38,847 nt of DNA from Acidobacteriaceae bacterium (GTDB lineage Bacteria > Acidobacteriota > Terriglobia > Terriglobales > Acidobacteriaceae), in NCBI GenBank assembly GCA_003151155.1, contig PLWX01000117.1:1-38847 (forward strand), written 5' to 3'. Below, piece after piece: positions 15,553 to 23,900 of the stretch. Within the stretch, counting starts at the first letter, position 1. Each line of letters opens with the position of its first letter. The notes beneath the pieces are model-generated. The model did not search any database and was not told where the DNA came from. It worked only from the letters and a program-made list of their open reading frames with translations. Both the position numbers and the translations under genes were made by a program.

Positions 15553-17619
15553 TTAAACTTCGCGGTTTCTTGGGCCGGGATGGATGGTTTCTAAATTTCG
15601 ACGGCGTTCAACGGAGGGCGGGATTGACCATCCGTTTTCGTTCTCCACGACGCGAACGATTGCCGGATCGGAAGCGCCTGCATTCACGGGCTTGTCTTGC
15701 TCCCAGATCTGGGCGGCGAGATCGTCGAAGTATTCCATGCGAGAAGCGGGCACTTTGCCGCTGGCGATGACGTAGCCGGGGCTCTCTTTTGACGGGGAGA
15801 GAACGACGAAGCGCGCGTTGAGCAGCGGGGAATCGAAATCGTTAAAAACGTATTGGAAGGCTTCAGGATGGGCGATCATGCCACCGTCGCCGGTGTAGTT
15901 GACCACGTACTCTTCCTCGACCTCATCGCCAGGTTTCAAGGTTGGCGGAAAACCGGAGGTTTGGGTTGCGTCGGCGCTGACTACACGGGCGCTGAGAAGT
16001 TGTCCACCGTCAGGAATCGCGAGCGGCTGAAATCCGTGCGCGCCTTCACTCGTCATCAGTTCCACGACGCGGTGCATATAGAGCGAGATGCTACCATCGA
16101 GGCGGGTAATCGCAACTTTATCCTGCAGGAGGATGACTTCGGGCGAAAGAGAAGTCTCAAAAGCGGGCAGAGCTGCGGGTGCCGCACGACGATAGGCCTC
16201 ATAGAACGGAGTGCCGGCGGCGTCGATAGCAGAATTTGCGGTCTCTGCCATGCGCCTAAAGTTATGGGCGTTGGGCGCGACGGCGAGGAAATCAGCGGCG
16301 GCACGATCGGCAGCGGCGCTATTGCCAACGCGCTGCAGTTCGGCGATCAGCATGCGGTGGGCATCGCGATCAAGGGGCCATTCGTGCAGCAGTTGCGAGA
16401 GTTCATGGATGGCATCGACATGGCGGTTGGTGGTTGCGAGCCAATGGGCGTAAGCAAGGGAATCGGGCGCACAAGAACGGAGATTCTCTTCCAGGTGCAC
16501 GTTGTGTTCAGGAGAGCTGAGCTCCGCCTGCAGATTTCCGCACGAAGGATGCGAGGCAAAGCTTTCAAACTCTGCGGGTGGCACGATCGCCTGTTCGGAC
16601 TGAACGATGAGTTTGTCGCCAATTGCGGTGGAAGCTAATTCCGATTTACGAATGAGGCCGGTGGCCTCCGCGGATCGCCCTGCTTCGAGGGCAACCTCGG
16701 CTTGCAGATAGAGCGCTTCCCGAGGCGAAAGGTTGAGGCCTGTCCAACGCAGTTCTCCAGATCGTGCGGCGGCAATTCGGATGCGCGGGCTGGACTCGGC
16801 GGCACGAAAGGTAATGCGCACGTTATGCGATCCAGCGGCGAGATCAAGCGGGCCGAAATTCACGGGATGGTTATCGATGAGAAGCTTGGTTGCAGCGACG
16901 TTACCGGAGACGACATATTCGCCCGCGGCGGGCGTGTTGAAAGTCGTTTCTGCAACGTATGAGGCGGCGCGCGGAAGATAGTCGGGCAGTTGAATGCGAG
17001 CGTCAACGAACTCAAACTGTTCGGGAACAAATTTCGCCGCGGCCGATCCGGTGCGAACGATCTTCCACCTGGTGAGCCATCCTGAAGCTTGTGCGAGCTT
17101 GCGAACATCGGTGTTGTTCAAGCCGTCGAGCGACGCCTGGTAAAGGGCAGCGGTTGCAGCCGCGGCGCAAATGGATTGTCCGGCGGCCAAGCTTTCGATC
17201 GAAGCACGCTGTTGCCGGAAGAACTCAGAATTCTGCCCGAAGGACGCGAGTCGTAACGCCGCTACCGAGACGCGCGGATCATCCGAAGGGGCGAGCTTGC
17301 ATAGGGAGAGGGCCGCGCGAATTTCGGTGGGCTGATCTTCAAGCACCCAACCGGTTTCCTGCAGAAGGAACCAGGCATCCAGATCGCGCGGGGAACGTCG
17401 AAGTTCGCGGGCGGCCAGTTTAGCGGCGCGCTGCAAGTTGTTGCTGTCGAACAACGCTGCCCGCGCGGTGGTTGCGACGGAAGTTTTGGCATAACTTGGA
17501 ACGGGTGTCCGCGTGAAATCGGCTGCGAAGAGTGCGGTGGAAACGGTCAGCAGGGCAGTGCAACAGAGCGCGAATATGAGGCTGCGCGACGAGGGCCGGA
17601 GTCGAAAAGTTTCGGACAT
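15553..17619 (-). CDS. Exported TPR/DUF3857-like protein
   Basis: The start is placed at ATG 17619 (MSETFRL), just before a signal peptide (SLIFALCCTALLTVSTALFA). A second ATG six codons upstream is possible, and the open frame extends to 17820 without protein-like sequence. The 688-residue product has an N-terminal helical repeat part (TPR-like: AAKLAARELRRSPRDLDAWFLL), a beta-rich carbohydrate-binding-like segment near the middle (NHPVNFGPLDLAAGSHNVRI), further TPR-like helices, and from about residue 545 a region resembling DUF3857 (DKVAITRLDGSISLYMHRVVEL). In many acidobacterial proteins DUF3857 precedes a transglutaminase core; here the protein ends without one. The role is unknown, probably periplasmic. 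Confidence 0.75.
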   Translation of the reverse strand: MSETFRLRPSSRSLIFALCCTALLTVSTALFAADFTRTPVPSYAKTSVATTARAALFDSNNLQRAAKLAARELRRSPRDLDAWFLLQETGWVLEDQPTEIRAALSLCKLAPSDDPRVSVAALRLASFGQNSEFFRQQRASIESLAAGQSICAAAATAALYQASLDGLNNTDVRKLAQASGWLTRWKIVRTGSAAAKFVPEQFEFVDARIQLPDYLPRAASYVAETTFNTPAAGEYVVSGNVAATKLLIDNHPVNFGPLDLAAGSHNVRITFRAAESSPRIRIAAARSGELRWTGLNLSPREALYLQAEVALEAGRSAEATGLIRKSELASTAIGDKLIVQSEQAIVPPAEFESFASHPSCGNLQAELSSPEHNVHLEENLRSCAPDSLAYAHWLATTNRHVDAIHELSQLLHEWPLDRDAHRMLIAELQRVGNSAAADRAAADFLAVAPNAHNFRRMAETANSAIDAAGTPFYEAYRRAAPAALPAFETSLSPEVILLQDKVAITRLDGSISLYMHRVVELMTSEGAHGFQPLAIPDGGQLLSARVVSADATQTSGFPPTLKPGDEVEEEYVVNYTGDGGMIAHPEAFQYVFNDFDSPLLNARFVVLSPSKESPGYVIASGKVPASRMEYFDDLAAQIWEQDKPVNAGASDPAIVRVVENENGWSIPPSVERRRNLETIHPGPRNREV

Positions 17620-17961
17620 GCGAAACTCGCGTTCCATACTCGAGATACCGCTGTAAAAACAGCGGGAATAAAGCTCGCCCTGATGGCGAACCACCAGGGC
17701 AGGTGCTGATCTCAACTTCGCGGATCCGCTGTACTCTTTGTTCCCCCCGGAATTCAGCGTCCAGCAAATCTCGAATGTCTTTGATTCAGTAGGAGAAGTA
17801 TCGACCAGAGTTCCTGTCACGGCTATATAGCTAACGTCCTAAGTGGCATGGGAAAGAGACCTTAGGCCTTCGGTGTCGGGCTAAGAGAAATTCACAAATC
17901 CGCTACAAACGTTGGTTGATTTAGGTACATCCTATGTTGCGTCTCCCGGAGACGGCGTGAG
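17620..17961. other. Divergent intergenic region
   Basis: About 340 bp between divergent genes, so it should hold promoters for the DUF3857-like and GX3-repeat genes. The left two-thirds is an open extension of the DUF3857-like frame without family-like sequence. No clear promoter, hairpin or repeat was assigned. Confidence 0.4.
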
Positions 17962-18600
17962 GTGCACGTGACGCCCATCTGTCGCATTCCAAGCACTGCT
18001 GTATTGCTCTTCGCTCTCGGTGCGGTTATCGCTGCACAGGAGCGTCATCTTGATCGAGTCTCCACTGGAGTGCTGTTCGCAAGATCGGCATTTGCCCACG
18101 GGTATATCCATGGGTACGAAGAGGGATTCCACAGCGGCGATATGGATTTGCAGTATGGACGCGGGATGCGCGATCCGGCGTCTCTTGCGCCCTACAAGCA
18201 CCCGTGTGCTGCGTACCGAGAGAGCTTTGGATCGAAGAAGCTGTTTAAGTCCGGGTTTGAAGACGGCTTTCGAGCGGGCTATTCCGACGCCGTGCATGAA
18301 GAGAAATTTCATGCAGTGGAATCGCTCCGGAACGTGGCGGACAGAATTACCGCGACTCCAAAGGACGCAACCGCATTCGATGATGGTTTCCGGGATGGCT
18401 ACGACACGGGCCGGCGGCAGGGCGCGGATGATGAGAAAAATCCTTCCGTCGCCAACCCGATCAACCCGCCGTGCCTCGGACTTCCGGAGGTGTACTGCGA
18501 CGCATTCGCCCGAGGGTTCCATGTGGGATATACGGATGGTTATAACAATCAATCCAATAAAGACTCGCCGCCCGCGAAGCTGCAAGCCAGCGCCAAATAA
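17962..18600 (+). CDS. Exported protein with four GX3 glycine/aromatic repeats
   Basis: A 212-residue protein with a signal peptide (STAVLLFALGAVIAAQ). Four blocks have Gly every fourth residue with aromatic residues between: Gly47/51/55/59, Gly98/102/106, Gly142/146/150/154 and Gly185/189/193, for example FAHGYIHGYEEGFHSG and FDDGFRDGYDTG. This is the GX3 pattern known from Yae1-type proteins, where it forms tightly packed helices. Here it is in an exported protein with four separated blocks and four Cys. The start is GTG 17962 or GTG 17968 (GGAG 10 nt before the first, GAGG 5 nt before the second). An overlapping minus-strand frame of similar length was rejected because only this frame shows a signal peptide and repeats. 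Function is unknown. Confidence 0.65.
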   Translation: MHVTPICRIPSTAVLLFALGAVIAAQERHLDRVSTGVLFARSAFAHGYIHGYEEGFHSGDMDLQYGRGMRDPASLAPYKHPCAAYRESFGSKKLFKSGFEDGFRAGYSDAVHEEKFHAVESLRNVADRITATPKDATAFDDGFRDGYDTGRRQGADDEKNPSVANPINPPCLGLPEVYCDAFARGFHVGYTDGYNNQSNKDSPPAKLQASAK

Positions 18601-18627
18601 AAGAGGGAGCGTGAAGGCACGCTCCCT
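18594..18627 (-). terminator. Hairpin terminator downstream of the kor operon
   Basis: AGGGAGCGTG (18604-18613) pairs perfectly with CACGCTCCCT (18618-18627) around a four-base loop. On the minus strand it is followed by CTTTTATTT, so it acts best for the kor operon that ends at 18647. The hairpin may also serve the convergent plus-strand gene. Confidence 0.75.
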
Positions 18628-18646
18628 GATCGAGGGAATCTAAGGG

Positions 18647-19246
18647 TTATTGCACGCCATCGAAGACCCGAACGCCATCTTCGGCGCCGGTTTCCTGGGA
18701 AGTCTGCAAGGCTTCCATTCCGTAGTCGTACCCTCTATCGAACGCCTTGAGGTTTAGATCGCGGAAGGACGGTGGAACCGAATCACCCACGGCTTTGCGC
18801 AAGGCATCACGATCCACCAGGTTGGTAACCGCGGCGGTGAAACCGACCATCACGATATTGAGGACCATACGTTTGCCGAGTTCTTCGGCGATGCGCGTAG
18901 CGGGAGCGCTATACACTTTTCCGGCTGACGAGAGCCCGGAGATTTTTACCAGGTCCTGTTCGACGATGAGTGTTCCACCGGGTTTCAACTCGGGGGCGAA
19001 CTTGGTGTAGGCCTCTTGCGACATGACGATCAGTACATCGGGATTGGTGACGTAAGGATAGAGCACCGGCTTGGAGTCGATGATGACCTGCGCGCTGCAG
19101 GCACCGCCGCGTGCTTCCGGGCCGAAGCTCTGGGTCATGGTGGCGAAGCCGTCGTCGAGAATCGAGGCCGCCTTTCCGATCACGATCGCGGAGAGAATTA
19201 CGCCCTGGCCGCCGAAGCCGGCGATGCGGATTTCGGTTAACTGCAT
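18647..19246 (-). CDS. korC: 2-oxoacid:ferredoxin oxidoreductase, gamma subunit
   Basis: A 199-residue subunit of a CoA-acylating 2-oxoacid:ferredoxin oxidoreductase, most likely acting on 2-oxoglutarate. ATG 19246 has GGAGG 7 nt upstream; the open frame extends much further but without family sequence. The N-terminal IRIAGFGGQGVILSAIVIGKAA and the following QSFGPEARGGACSAQVIID are diagnostic of the gamma domain. It overlaps the beta-subunit stop by 10 nt, indicating coupled translation. It is the last gene of the delta-alpha-beta-gamma operon and is followed by a hairpin terminator. The 2-oxoglutarate assignment rests on subunit layout; other 2-oxoacids remain possible. Confidence 0.9.
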   Translation of the reverse strand: MQLTEIRIAGFGGQGVILSAIVIGKAASILDDGFATMTQSFGPEARGGACSAQVIIDSKPVLYPYVTNPDVLIVMSQEAYTKFAPELKPGGTLIVEQDLVKISGLSSAGKVYSAPATRIAEELGKRMVLNIVMVGFTAAVTNLVDRDALRKAVGDSVPPSFRDLNLKAFDRGYDYGMEALQTSQETGAEDGVRVFDGVQ

Positions 19247-20106
19247 GAGAGTTCCTCCGTCTCGATGTACTCCTCGCCCAGGCTGTCTGCGAGTTTGTGA
19301 CGCATCAGCTCCATGTAGTTCGGGCGTTCGCGGTCCACGAACTTGCCGACGATGATCTCGCCCTGACGGCTGAGCGCGACTTCGTTCGTGGGACATCCGT
19401 TCTTCACTTTGCTCATTGCTTTGTAGTACTTCATAGTGTCGAGACCGTCGCCCATCTTGTTGCGGCGCTGGTAGAGCGTGGGGCAAGGAGAGACGATCTC
19501 GAGGAAGCAGAAGCCTTTCTTGGCAAACATTTCCTGCAAAGTTTTGGTGATCTGGCGAACGTGGAAGGTCGTCCAGCGCGCGACGAAGACCGCGCCGGAA
19601 GCTTCGACCAGGTAAGGAAGGTTGAATGCAGGATCGAACGTTCCGTAAGGCGCGGTCGAAGTGATGACGTCGCCGGGAGTAGCCGGTCCGGTTTGGCCGC
19701 CAGTCATGGCGTAGATCAGGTTATTGACGCAGATCACCTTGAGGTCGATGTTGCGGCGAGCAGCGTGGATCAGGTGATTGCCGCCGATGGCGAAGAGATC
19801 TCCGTCGCCGCTGTAGACCACGACTTGAGTCTTCGGGCTGGCGAGTTTCAAACCGGTTGCGAAGGGAATCGCGCGGCCATGAGTGGTATGGAAGGAATCC
19901 ATGTTGACGTAGCCAGCGACGCGACCGGTACAACCGATTCCACTGACGATCGCCATGTGCTCGACATCGATCTTGGCGTCGATCAACGCACGTGAGAAGC
20001 AATTGACGGTAGTGCCGATGCCGCAGCCAGGACACCAGATGTGCGGCATGCGATCGGTTCGCAGAAACGGTTCAACCGGGTTCAGCGGATGGACAAGGTT
20101 GCTCAT
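19237..20106 (-). CDS. korB: 2-oxoacid:ferredoxin oxidoreductase, beta (TPP-binding) subunit
   Basis: A 289-residue subunit that binds thiamine diphosphate. MPHIWCPGCGIGTTVNCF carries the CPGCG motif of the family. YSGDGDLFAIGGNHLIH followed by ICVNNLIYAMTGGQ is the TPP motif GDGD...N. GIGCTGR and the Cys near SPCP are also typical. ATG 20106 overlaps the alpha-subunit TGA as ATGA and has GGAGG 7 nt upstream. A longer frame to 20190 is rejected, as its extra residues are not protein-like. Together with korA it oxidatively decarboxylates the 2-oxoacid to acyl-CoA, passing electrons to ferredoxin. Confidence 0.93.
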   Translation of the reverse strand: MSNLVHPLNPVEPFLRTDRMPHIWCPGCGIGTTVNCFSRALIDAKIDVEHMAIVSGIGCTGRVAGYVNMDSFHTTHGRAIPFATGLKLASPKTQVVVYSGDGDLFAIGGNHLIHAARRNIDLKVICVNNLIYAMTGGQTGPATPGDVITSTAPYGTFDPAFNLPYLVEASGAVFVARWTTFHVRQITKTLQEMFAKKGFCFLEIVSPCPTLYQRRNKMGDGLDTMKYYKAMSKVKNGCPTNEVALSRQGEIIVGKFVDRERPNYMELMRHKLADSLGEEYIETEELSCS

Positions 20107-21260
20107 CGCAGCACCTCCACAATGGCGTTCAGGATGTCTTCGGGACGGTGCACACTGCCACCGGCGTGGGGAACGAGGCGAGTTTTGCACTGGCCGTTGG
20201 CGGCGCGCTCAACTTCGCGCACCATCTGCCCGAGGTTGAGTTCGGGAACTACAAACGCCTTGATGTGGCTGGCGATTTCACGAATACGTCGCTCGGGGAA
20301 GGGCCATGCGGTGATGATGCGGAATTTTCCGACCTTCATGCCTTGCGCATTCGCGAGATCGATCGCGCGTTGTGCGACGCGTGAGGTGATTCCATAGGAG
20401 ACCACGACCACGTCGGCGCCTTCGATGTCGACTTCCTCGCAGAGAGTGATCTCATCGACGTTATCGCGGATCTTGCCTTGCAGGCGCTTCATCAGCGTGT
20501 CCTGCACGGCGGGCGTCATGTTGGGATAGCCGCGGTCGTCATGGGTCAATCCGGTGACGTGCATCGAGTAGCCCTGGCCGAGGTGAGCCATCTCGGGAAC
20601 CTGGTCTTCATCGGGAGCGTAGAGATGGAAGTTGTTGGGATCTTTGGTGGTGAAGTGTCGCGGTTCGATTTCGATCTGATCGGCTGGCGGGATGATGACT
20701 TTCTCCGTCATGTGGCCGACGACTTCGTCCATCATGACCAGCACTGGGATGCGATATTTTTCTGCGTAGTTGAAAGCTTTGATCGTGAGGTCAAAACATT
20801 CCTGCGGAGAGTTCGGGCAGAGAGCGATGATCTCGTAATCGCCGTGCGAGCCCCAGCGGCACTGCATCATGTCGCCTTGCGCGGGCAGGGTTGGAAGTCC
20901 GGTAGAAGGGCCGCCGCGTTGCACGTCGACGAAGACACAGGGCGTCTCGGTCATCACGGCGTAGCCGAGGTGTTCCATCATTAGGGAGAAGCCGGGACCC
21001 GAGGTTACGGTGAATGCTTTCGCCCCTCCCCAGACCGCGCCTTGTAACGTGATCGAGGCAGCCAGCTCGTCTTCCATCTGGATGAAGGTTCCGCCGACTT
21101 TCGGAACGCGTGCCGCAAATCGCTCGACAACTTCGGTGGAAGGGGTGATCGGATATCCGGAAGAGAAGCGGGCGCCAGCCGCGAGTGCGCCTTCGCAGCA
21201 GGCATGGTCGCCGTCGAGAAAATGGGAGCCGGTTAGTACTCCGGCGGGATCAGCTTGCAT
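20103..21260 (-). CDS. korA: 2-oxoacid:ferredoxin oxidoreductase, alpha subunit
   Basis: A 385-residue pyrimidine-binding subunit. ATG 21260 (MQADPAG) has GAGGAGG 6 nt upstream; an in-frame start at 21296 lies inside the ferredoxin gene. Family signatures are GDHACCEGALAAGARFSSGYPITPSTEV, MEDELAASITLQGAVWGGAKAFTVTSGPGFSLM, the substrate loop RGGPSTGLPTLPAQGD, and a C-terminal domain (VVSYGITSRVAQRAI). The start overlaps the end of the delta-subunit gene by 11 nt and the stop overlaps korB, so all four subunits are likely made from one transcript in matched amounts. Confidence 0.93.
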   Translation of the reverse strand: MQADPAGVLTGSHFLDGDHACCEGALAAGARFSSGYPITPSTEVVERFAARVPKVGGTFIQMEDELAASITLQGAVWGGAKAFTVTSGPGFSLMMEHLGYAVMTETPCVFVDVQRGGPSTGLPTLPAQGDMMQCRWGSHGDYEIIALCPNSPQECFDLTIKAFNYAEKYRIPVLVMMDEVVGHMTEKVIIPPADQIEIEPRHFTTKDPNNFHLYAPDEDQVPEMAHLGQGYSMHVTGLTHDDRGYPNMTPAVQDTLMKRLQGKIRDNVDEITLCEEVDIEGADVVVVSYGITSRVAQRAIDLANAQGMKVGKFRIITAWPFPERRIREIASHIKAFVVPELNLGQMVREVERAANGQCKTRLVPHAGGSVHRPEDILNAIVEVLR

Positions 21261-21537
21261 CAGAGGCCTCCTCGGGTTCTGCTTCGGTTGCGCCATCGGC
21301 GCCGGCCGCCGTCTTCGCTGCTTCCTTTACACGGAATCCGTAGATGGCAAAGTCCGGGCAATACATTCCGCAGAGGTCGCAGCCACTGCATTTATCGGGG
21401 TTGACAGCATGCGGGGGGTGGTACCCCTTGGAGTTAAATGCGGAGGACAGCTCCAGGACCTTCGTGGGGCAGAATTCGACGCAGAACCCGCAGGCCTTGC
21501 ACCGCTCGACCACGATTTGCACGGAACCTCGTGCCAT
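21250..21537 (-). CDS. korD: 2-oxoacid:ferredoxin oxidoreductase, delta (2x[4Fe-4S] ferredoxin) subunit
   Basis: A 95-residue ferredoxin-like subunit with two complete cluster motifs, CKACGFCVEFCP and CSGCDLCGMYCP, each CxxCxxCxxxCP. It is followed by a short acidic Ala/Glu tail (residues about 75-95). It passes electrons from the TPP-bound intermediate to external ferredoxin. The start at 21537 has GAGG about 7 nt upstream. It is the first gene of the operon, an order (delta, alpha, beta, gamma) typical of korDABC. Enzymes of this kind are oxygen-sensitive in many organisms, though aerobic versions exist. Confidence 0.92.
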   Translation of the reverse strand: MARGSVQIVVERCKACGFCVEFCPTKVLELSSAFNSKGYHPPHAVNPDKCSGCDLCGMYCPDFAIYGFRVKEAAKTAAGADGATEAEPEEASDAS

Positions 21538-21908
21538 TGGCTACCTCATCTCCCGGCCATTTTGAATATGAGTGAAAAGTCGGGATGGAAATTGACGCTC
21601 AAGTTTCTCAACCCCAGCGTGGGTTGATTGTCTATTGCAATGGACAACAGGGAAGTGACGCTTATCACACAGGCCTGTGAGGTAGAATTTTGGGAACTCT
21701 GCAACGGTGAACCGAGGGGTGAGAGACGAGAGTCGCTGGCATCCCAATTTACTGCTTCCGCACGCTTCCGTTCGCTAATGTCGCGCATGGCAAGCCCTGA
21801 TCGTGACGGCTCGACCATCGCGTAAGTCGTCGGTGGATGCCATGGCGTAGCGTGAATAACTCCGGCGTACAATGGTGCGCTCGCCGATTTGTTCGCCGGA
21901 GGCTGTCG
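21538..21908. other. Divergent intergenic region between kor operon and S9 peptidase gene
   Basis: About 370 bp that should hold promoters for both directions. Short frames on both strands give no recognisable protein, and no clear -35/-10 pair, repeat or riboswitch-like fold was identified. Confidence 0.4.
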
Positions 21909-23873
21909 TTGAAGCGTCATTTTGTTTTAGGCACGGCTATTGTTGTGCTCGCGATCAGTGCCTTTTCGCAGAGCCCCTCTCAAACTCCCGCATATGTAAC
22001 TCCAGGGGACAATCTGGTGATCGAAAAGATTCCGCAGATACCGGTTGGAGTCGATGACCAGACGCACCGCTACGGGGAATTTCGTACCGCGACGCTGTTC
22101 GATTGGCACCCATCGCACCACGAGATGTTGATCGGCACGCGATTTGGCGATGTCGCGCAGGTGCACTGGGTAAAGATGCCGGGCGGCGATCGTCGCCAGA
22201 TGACCTTTTATCCGGATCGAGTGTTGGGCGCGCAATTTGAACCGAAAGGGCACTACTTCGTTTTTGCGAAAGATATCGGTGGCGGCGAGTGGTACCAGTT
22301 CTACCGGCAAGATGTGGATAGCGGCGACGTCACGCAGCTGACCGACGGCAAGTCGCGTAACACTGGCCTGGTGTTCGCCCACGATGCCGGGCGCATTGCG
22401 TATTCCTCGACCCGACGCAATAACAAGGATACCGATCTCTGGACGATGGATACGGCCGACCCGAAGTCCGACCACTTGCTCGTACAACTGGAAGGCGGTG
22501 GATGGCAGGCTTCCGATTGGTCGCATGATGGCAAACAGATACTGCTGCTGGAAGAAATGTCGATCCAGCGCAGCAATGTGTGGCTGGTGGATGCCTCTAG
22601 CGGAAACAAGAAGCAGATCACGCAAGCGCAGACACCCGAAAACGAAGTCAATTATTCGCAGCCGCGCTTCTCGCGCGATCGACGCGGCGTTTACATGAGC
22701 ACGGATTTGGATTCGGAGTTCCATCGGCTGGCATACTTCGATCTCGCCACCATGAAGCCGACATTTCTGACGACCGCCATTCCATGGGACGTGGAAGAGT
22801 TTGATCTCAGCGAGGATGGCAAGACGATCGCATTCGTTACCAATGAAAACGGGATTGGCAAGCTTTACCTGATGGATACCGCCAGCGGAAAGTTCCGGCC
22901 GGTTGCCGGACTTCCGACCGGTGTGCTCTCGGGAGTGAAGATGCATCGCGACGGCCGCATTGTGGCTGTGGATGTAGCTTCCGCAAAGTCGCCGAGTGAC
23001 GTTTACTCCGTGGATGTCGCCAGCGGCAAGGTGGAACGATGGACGCAGAGCGAAACGGGCGGTCTGAATGCCGCGAACAATGTCGAGCCGCAACTCGTCA
23101 GCTGGAAGAGCTTCGACGGCAAGACCATTACCGGCTTCCTCTACCAACCCGATGCGAAGAAATTTCCTGGCAAGCGTCCGGTGATCATCAACATCCACGG
23201 CGGTCCCGAAGGCCAATCACGGCCTGGCTTTCAGGGCCGCAATAATTATTTTTTTAACGAGATGGGCGTCGCCATGTTGTATCCGAACGTGCGCGGGTCG
23301 GTCGGCTATGGCAAGACCTTCAGCAAACTTGACAACGGATTTCACCGCGAAGATACGTATAAAGATATCGGCGCGCTGCTCGATTGGGTTGGCACGCAAG
23401 CATCGCTCGATGCCGAACACATCATGATTCTCGGCGGCAGCTATGGCGGGCACATGACGTGGGCGATCTCGGCGTTCTACAACGACAAGATTCGTTGTGC
23501 GCTGCCGATCGTGGGGATGTCGAACCTGGTGACGTTCCTCGAACACACCGAGGCATATCGGCGGGATCTACGCCGGGTGGAGTATGGCGACGAACGCGAT
23601 CCGCAGATGCGCGCCTATCTCGAGAAAATTGCGCCGATGAATCATCTCGACGCCATGCACAAGCCGATCTTCGCAGTCGTCGGGAAGAACGATCCGCGGG
23701 TGCCATGGTCGGAGTCGCGGCAGATTCTCGACAAACTGAATGCGCAGGGAACGCCGACGTGGTTCCTGATGGCCAATGACGAGGGGCATGGCTACGCGAA
23801 GAAGAAGAACCAGGACTTTCTCTTCGACGCGGAAGTAATGTTTGTGAAGACTTACCTGCTCGAACAACAATGA
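21909..23873 (+). CDS. S9 prolyl-oligopeptidase-family serine peptidase, exported
   Basis: A 654-residue peptidase. The start is taken as TTG 21909, because GGAGG lies 6 nt upstream and the signal peptide (FVLGTAIVVLAISAFSQS) begins directly after; upstream in-frame starts add residues with no family look. The N-terminal two-thirds forms a beta-propeller of WD40/TolB-like blades (DWHPSHHEM, DWSHDGKQI, DLSEDGKTIAFVTNE). The C-terminal alpha/beta-hydrolase domain has the catalytic triad Ser511 in GGSYGG, Asp595 in GKNDPRVP and His627 in DEGHG, with the oxyanion-side NIHGGPEG. It probably degrades short peptides in the periplasm. It is convergent with the phosphoesterase gene across a shared hairpin. 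Confidence 0.93.
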   Translation: MKRHFVLGTAIVVLAISAFSQSPSQTPAYVTPGDNLVIEKIPQIPVGVDDQTHRYGEFRTATLFDWHPSHHEMLIGTRFGDVAQVHWVKMPGGDRRQMTFYPDRVLGAQFEPKGHYFVFAKDIGGGEWYQFYRQDVDSGDVTQLTDGKSRNTGLVFAHDAGRIAYSSTRRNNKDTDLWTMDTADPKSDHLLVQLEGGGWQASDWSHDGKQILLLEEMSIQRSNVWLVDASSGNKKQITQAQTPENEVNYSQPRFSRDRRGVYMSTDLDSEFHRLAYFDLATMKPTFLTTAIPWDVEEFDLSEDGKTIAFVTNENGIGKLYLMDTASGKFRPVAGLPTGVLSGVKMHRDGRIVAVDVASAKSPSDVYSVDVASGKVERWTQSETGGLNAANNVEPQLVSWKSFDGKTITGFLYQPDAKKFPGKRPVIINIHGGPEGQSRPGFQGRNNYFFNEMGVAMLYPNVRGSVGYGKTFSKLDNGFHREDTYKDIGALLDWVGTQASLDAEHIMILGGSYGGHMTWAISAFYNDKIRCALPIVGMSNLVTFLEHTEAYRRDLRRVEYGDERDPQMRAYLEKIAPMNHLDAMHKPIFAVVGKNDPRVPWSESRQILDKLNAQGTPTWFLMANDEGHGYAKKKNQDFLFDAEVMFVKTYLLEQQ

Positions 23874-23877
23874 AGGA

Positions 23878-23897
23878 GGGAGCGCGTGGGCACTCCC
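23878..23897. terminator. Bidirectional hairpin between convergent genes
   Basis: GGGAGCGC (23878-23885) pairs with GCACTCCC (23890-23897) with one mismatch around GTGG. A moderately T-rich ATTTCAGTTT follows on the plus strand. It fills the 27-bp gap between convergent stop codons. Confidence 0.5.
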
Positions 23898-23900
23898 ATT

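Noticed and set aside
17932-18585. 217-codon minus-strand frame opposite the GX3-repeat gene
   Set aside because: No signal peptide, repeats or family pattern; the plus frame has both a signal peptide and regular repeats.
18020-18643. Second plus-strand frame overlapping the GX3-repeat gene
   Set aside because: Arg/Ser-rich out-of-frame translation without a signal peptide or conserved pattern.
21927-23216. 429-codon minus-strand frame opposite the S9 peptidase
   Set aside because: An antisense shadow of a high-GC gene; the plus strand carries a complete catalytic triad and propeller blades.
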